Shown piece after piece: positions 33,768 through 38,530 of a stretch of DNA of 38,530 nucleotides; position 1 is the stretch's first letter, and every line of letters starts with the position of its first letter. A program made the position numbers and the translations under genes. The notes under the pieces are model-generated. The model did not search any database. It had not been told where the DNA came from and saw only the letters and a list, made by a program, of their open reading frames with translations. Source of the DNA: Saprospiraceae bacterium (GTDB taxonomy: Bacteria; Bacteroidota; Bacteroidia; Chitinophagales; Saprospiraceae); contig JAKVCU010000016.1 of assembly GCA_022448955.1 (NCBI GenBank), forward strand, positions 1 to 38,530, given 5' to 3'.

Positions 33768-33865
33768 TATGCTATTTCAGATGAAAGTCAGATTTAGTAC
33801 CTATAAAGAGGTTGATGCTACTAAAGCGCATCATGCTACTTAAAAAAGATTTATATTTGTGTACT

Positions 33866-35653
33866 ATGAAGAATATTAGAAATTTTTGTGTTATTGCTCA
33901 TATTGATCACGGGAAAAGTACACTTTCTGATCGTTTATTGGAGCATACCCAAACCATCTCTGAGCGAGATATGACCAACCAAGCGTTGGATGATATGGAT
34001 TTGGAGAGAGAACGTGGAATTACGATTAAAAGTCACGCTGTCCAAATGGAATATACGCATACGGATGGTGAAGTTTATACCCTTAATTTAATTGATACTC
34101 CTGGTCACGTGGATTTCTCTTATGAGGTTTCGCGTTCCATCGCTGCCTGTGAGGGTGCCTTACTTCTGGTAGATGCTTCTCAAGGTATTCAAGCGCAGAC
34201 TATTTCCAACTTATATTTGGCTATCGAGCACGATCTACATATTATTCCTGTGTTGAATAAAGTGGATATGGAAAGTGCAATGATTGATGAAGTATCTGAT
34301 CAAATTCTAGATCTCATTGATGTAGAAATAGATGAAATCCTTATGGCCAGTGGGAAAACTGGACAAGGGGTTGATGATATTTTAAGTGCCATTGTTGAAA
34401 AGATTCCTGCACCTGAAGGTGATCCTGATGGTCCTCTGCAAGCATTGATATTTGATTCTATCTTTAATCCTTTCCGAGGAGTAATTGCCAATATTCGTAT
34501 CCTGAATGGCACTTTGAAAAAAGGAGACAAGGTGAAATTCATGAATACAGGTGGTGAGTACCATGCTGATGAAATTGGTATCATGCAAATCAAGAATGTC
34601 CCTAAACCTGAACTTCAGTCTGGGAATGTAGGCTATATCATCACAGGGGTAAAGGTTTCAAAAGAAATTAAGGTTGGTGATACCATCACCCTTCCGGGAA
34701 ATCCTGCTGAAGAAGCTATTCAAGGATTTGAGGATGTAAAACCAATGGTATTCGCTGGTATCTTCCCAATTGATAATGATGACTTTGAGGATTTAAGAGA
34801 TTCATTAGAGAAACTTCAGTTGAATGATGCTTCTTTAATTTTCGAACCAGAAACTTCTACCGCACTAGGTTTTGGTTTCCGTTGTGGATTCTTGGGGATG
34901 TTACACTTGGAAATTATTCAAGAGCGTTTGTCTAGAGAGTTTGATCAAGATGTGATTACTACGGTACCAAACGTATCTTACTATGCCTACACCAAGAAAG
35001 ATGGTAAATTATTAGTTCAGACCCCTTCTGAATTACCAGATCCTAATCACTTGGAAAGTGTAGAAGAGCCTTTTATCTCTGCTCAGATCATCACCAAACC
35101 AGAATACATTGGTGCCATTATGACCCTGTGTATGGATAAACGTGGGACTTTATTAAAGCAAGATTATTTGACGCAGTCTCGTGTTGAATTATTGTTTGAG
35201 TTGCCACTAGCAGAAATTGTATTTGATTTCTACGATCAGTTGAAGTCTATTTCTAGAGGATACGCTTCTTTTGATTACCAGCCAAAAGATTATCGTGCTT
35301 CTGATTTAGTACGTCTGGATATCAAATTGAATGGTGAAAATGTAGATGCGCTTTCAGCGCTTGTACACCGTACAAAAGCGGAAGCTTTTGGTAGGAAGAT
35401 TTGTAAAAAACTAAAAGATTTGTTGCCTCGTCAGCAATTCGTTATCGCTATCCAAGCGGCTATTGGTGCAAAAATTATTGCAAGAGAAACGATCTCTGCT
35501 TTACGTAAGGATGTAACCGCAAAATGTTATGGTGGTGATATCACGCGTAAGCGTAAGTTATTAGAAAAGCAGAAGGCAGGTAAGCGTAAAATGCGCCAGT
35601 TTGGAAAAGTAGAAGTACCTCAGAAAGCATTCTTAGAAGTACTTAAACTGTAA
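33866..35653 (+). CDS. lepA: Elongation factor 4 (LepA) GTPase
   Basis: The protein has 595 residues from ATG 33866 ([20 protein letters not shown]), the normal start and length; an ATG-initiated extension to 33812 would add 18 unlike residues. The motifs are G1 AHIDHGKST, the switch region '[11 protein letters not shown]', G3 DTPGHVD and G4 NKVD. The body is EF-G-like (domains II, III, V). The LepA-specific C-terminal domain has '[20 protein letters not shown]' and the basic '[17 protein letters not shown]' end. It acts on the ribosome and is linked to back-translocation and 30S biogenesis. The CoxE-like gene starts 13 bp after the stop, so the two may be co-transcribed. Confidence 0.97.
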   Translation: MKNIRNFCVIAHIDHGKSTLSDRLLEHTQTISERDMTNQALDDMDLERERGITIKSHAVQMEYTHTDGEVYTLNLIDTPGHVDFSYEVSRSIAACEGALLLVDASQGIQAQTISNLYLAIEHDLHIIPVLNKVDMESAMIDEVSDQILDLIDVEIDEILMASGKTGQGVDDILSAIVEKIPAPEGDPDGPLQALIFDSIFNPFRGVIANIRILNGTLKKGDKVKFMNTGGEYHADEIGIMQIKNVPKPELQSGNVGYIITGVKVSKEIKVGDTITLPGNPAEEAIQGFEDVKPMVFAGIFPIDNDDFEDLRDSLEKLQLNDASLIFEPETSTALGFGFRCGFLGMLHLEIIQERLSREFDQDVITTVPNVSYYAYTKKDGKLLVQTPSELPDPNHLESVEEPFISAQIITKPEYIGAIMTLCMDKRGTLLKQDYLTQSRVELLFELPLAEIVFDFYDQLKSISRGYASFDYQPKDYRASDLVRLDIKLNGENVDALSALVHRTKAEAFGRKICKKLKDLLPRQQFVIAIQAAIGAKIIARETISALRKDVTAKCYGGDITRKRKLLEKQKAGKRKMRQFGKVEVPQKAFLEVLKL

Positions 35654-35666
35654 TGGTTATTGGTTG

Positions 35667-36884
35667 ATGTTTCTTAACTTTTTCTATACCCTTCGAAAAC
35701 AAGGGATTCCTGTAAGCCTCCATGAGTATTTAGCACTGATGGAGGCTTTACAAAAAGGGCTATGTGATAATGATATCGATGCATTCTACGCATTGAGCAA
35801 GTCTCTTTTTGTAAAAAATGAAGGTCACTTAGATCGTTTTGATATGGTCTTTGGCGCTTATTTTAAGGGGTTAGAAGAAATACCAGACGATTTATTAGAG
35901 ACCCAAGTCCCACCCGAATGGCTCATCAAAGATTTTTGGAATCAACTCAGCGAAGAAGAAAAAGAAGCCATTGAAAAAATGGGCGGCTTAGATGCCCTCA
36001 TGGAGCGTTTCAAAGAATTGTTAGAAGAACAAGATGAAGCACATAATGGAGGCAATAAGTGGATTGGAAAAGGAGGAACTTCCCCATTTGGTGCAGGTGG
36101 ATATAACCCGGAAGGATTTCGAATAGGGGGAGAAGGCCGACAGCGTAGAGCCATCAAAGTATGGGAAAAGCGTAGCTTTAAGAACCTTGATGATAGAGTA
36201 GAATTGCATACCCGCAATATTAAACTGATCTTGAAACGACTTCGTATCCTCACCCGCGAAGGCATCCCTACAGAATTAGACTTAGATGGAACGATAAAGA
36301 AAACCTCTGAAAATGCAGGTTTACTGGATATTGCGATGCAAGCCAGCAAGAAAAATAGAGTGAAGGTGTTGATGCTCATGGATGTTGGTGGTTCGATGGA
36401 TGATCATATCGAGTTGTGTGAGCAGTTGTTCTCAGCAGCAAAGTGGGAATTTAAGCACCTTGAGTTTTATTATTTCCATAATTGCTTGTATGAATCTGTT
36501 TGGACGGATAACAAACGCCGCTTTCAAGAAAGAATTCCAACCTTAGAGTTATTGCATAAATACAATAGCGATTACAAAGTCATTTTTGTAGGTGATGCGG
36601 CGATGTCGCCCTATGAGATCTTCTATAAAGGAGGAAGTGTAGAGCATTATAATGATGAAGCAGGAATTGTGTGGCTAAGACGAATGAAGGACTATTTTAA
36701 GCATATTGCATGGATTAATCCTTTGCCAGAATATGAGTGGGATTATTTTGAATCTGTGCAAATGATTCGCCAATTTACAGGTGATAAGATGTTTCCAATG
36801 ACCGTTGATGGATTGACCAAAGCTATGCAATCACTGAAAAATGGAAAAATCACCTACGAAAATCAGGTTTGGAACGAGGAGTAG
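35667..36884 (+). CDS. CoxE-like VWA domain protein
   Basis: The 405-residue protein starts at ATG 35667; an in-frame TTG three bases earlier is not needed. The N-terminal helical part (about 1-140) opens 'FYTLRKQGIPVSLHEYLALM'. A Gly-rich low-complexity linker (about 128-155) follows, then a von Willebrand A domain (about 225-400). Its MIDAS reads DVGGSM (Asp239), i.e. Gly replaces the first Ser of DxSxS. This 'VWA/CoxE' family normally pairs with a MoxR-type AAA ATPase, acting together in metal insertion or maturation. No MoxR gene is visible nearby, so the partner must be elsewhere or unnecessary. Confidence 0.83.
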   Translation: MFLNFFYTLRKQGIPVSLHEYLALMEALQKGLCDNDIDAFYALSKSLFVKNEGHLDRFDMVFGAYFKGLEEIPDDLLETQVPPEWLIKDFWNQLSEEEKEAIEKMGGLDALMERFKELLEEQDEAHNGGNKWIGKGGTSPFGAGGYNPEGFRIGGEGRQRRAIKVWEKRSFKNLDDRVELHTRNIKLILKRLRILTREGIPTELDLDGTIKKTSENAGLLDIAMQASKKNRVKVLMLMDVGGSMDDHIELCEQLFSAAKWEFKHLEFYYFHNCLYESVWTDNKRRFQERIPTLELLHKYNSDYKVIFVGDAAMSPYEIFYKGGSVEHYNDEAGIVWLRRMKDYFKHIAWINPLPEYEWDYFESVQMIRQFTGDKMFPMTVDGLTKAMQSLKNGKITYENQVWNEE

Positions 36885-36937
36885 TTCAACTATAGCATCG
36901 CACTACTAGTTTATTATTTATACCATATTCTAAGATC

Positions 36938-37795
36938 ATGACCCGCGACATTATTGATATCAATGACTTTACTATTTTGGTAGAAGTCTCACCTGAAAAC
37001 CAGGCTGTTGTAGATAGTTGCCAGTTTGACGAGCCAGTTATTGCCGTAGCTTTTTATGGAGAGGGCGATGTGAATTTGGTCATGAAATATGGAGATAAAG
37101 AAAAAGCTTACCATAATACAAAAGGCATGGCCATTTCTTTTTATGCCGATAGCATAGTTGACTGTATCCATACCGTTTCTGCCAAGCATCCACTTGAATG
37201 TGTCCTTATCGCTACAGCAGTTAGAAATTTAAAAAACTTACCGAACCAAGAAGGAGAAATCTTTTCTGAGCTATTACATCAACTCGTACATCCCAAAGAT
37301 CATTATGTAGAAGGCCCTCGTTTTTTGATGACGCCTGAGATGCTACAAATTGTGAAGCAAGTAATGGCTATTGAATATGAAGGGAAAACAAAAATGATGT
37401 TTTTCAGAAGTCAGATGACTACGCTGCTTTCTCATTTCTTCGGGCAGTTAGCGAAAATGAATGAAAGTAATATCAGAGAAGAAGAGCGCCAAAAGTTATT
37501 TGAAGCCAAAGAAATCTTGCATAGCAATTTGGAATCACCTCCCTCCTTATCGGAATTATCTCGCCAAATTGGTTTGAACAGCTTTAAACTAAAAAAGAAC
37601 TTTAAAGAACTATTCGGCCTACCTGTATTTAAATACCTTCAGAATGAGCGTTTGAAAAAAGCACATGACTTGCTGCGCAACCAAGGGCTTACTGTTCAGG
37701 AAGTGGCTTGGGATGTAGGTTATGATTCGCTCAGTTCTTTCTCCAATGCTTTCGCAAAAAAGTTTGGCTATCGCCCTAGTGAAATTCGGCAGTAG
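36938..37795 (+). CDS. AraC family transcriptional regulator
   Basis: The 285-residue protein has an N-terminal beta-rich sensor part (about 1-110) and a connecting helical region. The C-terminal double HTH (about 190-285) contains 'LSELSRQIGLNSFKLKKNFK' and 'VQEVAWDVGYDSLSSFSNAF' with the closing 'FGYRPSEIRQ'. The first helix-turn-helix and the 'GYDS(L)SSFSNAFAKKFGYRPSEIR' signature mark the PchR-like branch of siderophore/iron or signal-linked AraC proteins. There is no operon partner: 54 bp separate it from the VWA gene, and the next gene converges. The regulon cannot be inferred. Confidence 0.87.
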   Translation: MTRDIIDINDFTILVEVSPENQAVVDSCQFDEPVIAVAFYGEGDVNLVMKYGDKEKAYHNTKGMAISFYADSIVDCIHTVSAKHPLECVLIATAVRNLKNLPNQEGEIFSELLHQLVHPKDHYVEGPRFLMTPEMLQIVKQVMAIEYEGKTKMMFFRSQMTTLLSHFFGQLAKMNESNIREEERQKLFEAKEILHSNLESPPSLSELSRQIGLNSFKLKKNFKELFGLPVFKYLQNERLKKAHDLLRNQGLTVQEVAWDVGYDSLSSFSNAFAKKFGYRPSEIRQ

Positions 37796-37850
37796 GGTGA
37801 AGTAGCTTCTTTGCTTCTTTTAAAATGGATGATATTTTAAGCTGTACTTA

Positions 37851-38530
37851 TCACTCCGCAATATGATAATCTACTAATTTCCAATCTTGCCAATCATTAC
37901 CATGATTCCGGTGTGACACCCAACGTACAACACCAATCCCTTTTGATAGATAAATATCCTTAGTAACTTGGTGATTCAGTCCATTGACATCAGAAGGACG
38001 TTCTGCTTGGTCAAAATCGGTATGCGTATCAATCTGTACAACATGAAAATCGCCCGCAGGCAGATTCATCATAAAAGAATCTCTAACGACATGCCTTTCA
38101 AAATTGATATTCTCTTCATCACACCTTTTGCCTGAATAAAATGAATAAGGATAATAAAAGAAAAAATGATTATCTCTTATAGGCAAGAACTCATGATAAA
38201 CTTGATCAAGCATCCAAGTATTACAGATCGTATGATAATAGCCATAGTAGTTCATAGATGAAGAACCATAATAATCGCCTATATATTCTTTATTAGAATG
38301 TTCAGTGGACACCTGATATTTATTGCCTGCTTCTTGATAAAAAGGGTATGGATCAGCTTCATATCCTTCATACGTTCCTTTTACATATACCGTATCAAAA
38401 ACTTCCCATCCATTGAGCTGATAAACCCAATAAGAGCCCTTTGGGAAAAACCAATATTCTAAGAAGCCTTTTTCAATTTCTGTTTGAATGATTTCAGGTT
38501 CTGTAGGTTCTACTGTTTGTTTTCTATCAC
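37851..38530 (-). CDS. Probable secreted/lipoprotein gene, 5' end outside window
   Basis: The frame stays open to the right edge: upstream of GTG 38312 it continues 'EPEIIQTEIEKGFLEYWFFP', 'KGSYWVYQLNGWEVFDTVYV' and onward. At least 226 residues are visible and the start lies beyond the window. The 'FFPKGSYWVYQ...DTVYVKG' and closing 'YLSKGIGVVRWVS' motifs recall Bacteroidota lipoproteins with an N-terminal 'YFPLKVGNYWVYQ'-type beta domain of unknown role. The protein has several aromatics and few cysteines, and no enzyme motif. It converges with the AraC gene. Confidence 0.6.
   Translation of the reverse strand, partial: DRKQTVEPTEPEIIQTEIEKGFLEYWFFPKGSYWVYQLNGWEVFDTVYVKGTYEGYEADPYPFYQEAGNKYQVSTEHSNKEYIGDYYGSSSMNYYGYYHTICNTWMLDQVYHEFLPIRDNHFFFYYPYSFYSGKRCDEENINFERHVVRDSFMMNLPAGDFHVVQIDTHTDFDQAERPSDVNGLNHQVTKDIYLSKGIGVVRWVSHRNHGNDWQDWKLVDYHIAE

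Noticed and set aside
1-38530. CRISPR arrays, IS elements, prophage genes
   Set aside because: No regularly spaced repeats, transposase, integrase or phage structural motifs were seen.

Overview
The window reads as Bacteroidota chromosome, most likely a saprospira-like lineage (inference). Three large secreted proteins end in type IX secretion (T9SS) C-terminal sorting domains. Other signs are SusC/D-free but Bacteroidota-typical lipoproteins, a one-protein hybrid histidine kinase with an AraC output, candidate -7 boxes of the TAnnTTTG type, absence of Shine-Dalgarno sequences, and AT-rich DNA. No rRNA, tRNA, CRISPR array, transposase or phage gene was found.

Left part (1-7.1 kb): two tandem paralogous cell-surface proteins with HYR-like modules, a dockerin-like calcium module, a cohesin-like fold and a T9SS tail. 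The first runs off the left edge. 7.1-10.7 kb: an unassigned terminated transcript region, yraN, a GNAT acetyltransferase, a membrane-anchored class III nucleotide cyclase and a lipoprotein. 10.8-17 kb, all minus strand: a frameshifted outer-membrane-barrel pseudogene, a DUF418 membrane protein, a full flotillin, a stand-alone truncated SPFH paralogue flanked by a 35-bp direct repeat, and a YqiJ-like OB-fold membrane protein that is the usual flotillin partner. 17-18.1 kb is a gene-free stretch rich in short palindromes.

Middle (18.1-25 kb): a T9SS-tailed protein, a TPR-HK-REC-AraC hybrid sensor, then a decayed zone. In that zone the two ends of a serine beta-lactamase-like gene survive 1.1 kb apart, around a minus-strand lipoprotein gene and a truncated secreted ORF. 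25-27.3 kb: a lipoprotein dehydrogenase/HEAT/cytochrome c protein.

Right part: a compact minus-strand operon at 27.3-29.3 kb encodes a PadR regulator, a HAAS-like-domain/TM/M23 endopeptidase fusion and a CE4 deacetylase. A perfect 42-bp palindrome sits 6 bp upstream of the padR start. This is the best candidate here for an undescribed, self-contained envelope-remodelling module. Then come a HhH/ComEC DNA-uptake pair (minus), divergent from an NrtR-type regulator with a catalytically degenerate Nudix domain and repeated GTGTAAA/TTTACAC boxes, lepA, a CoxE-like VWA protein, an AraC regulator, and a lipoprotein-like gene running off the right edge.
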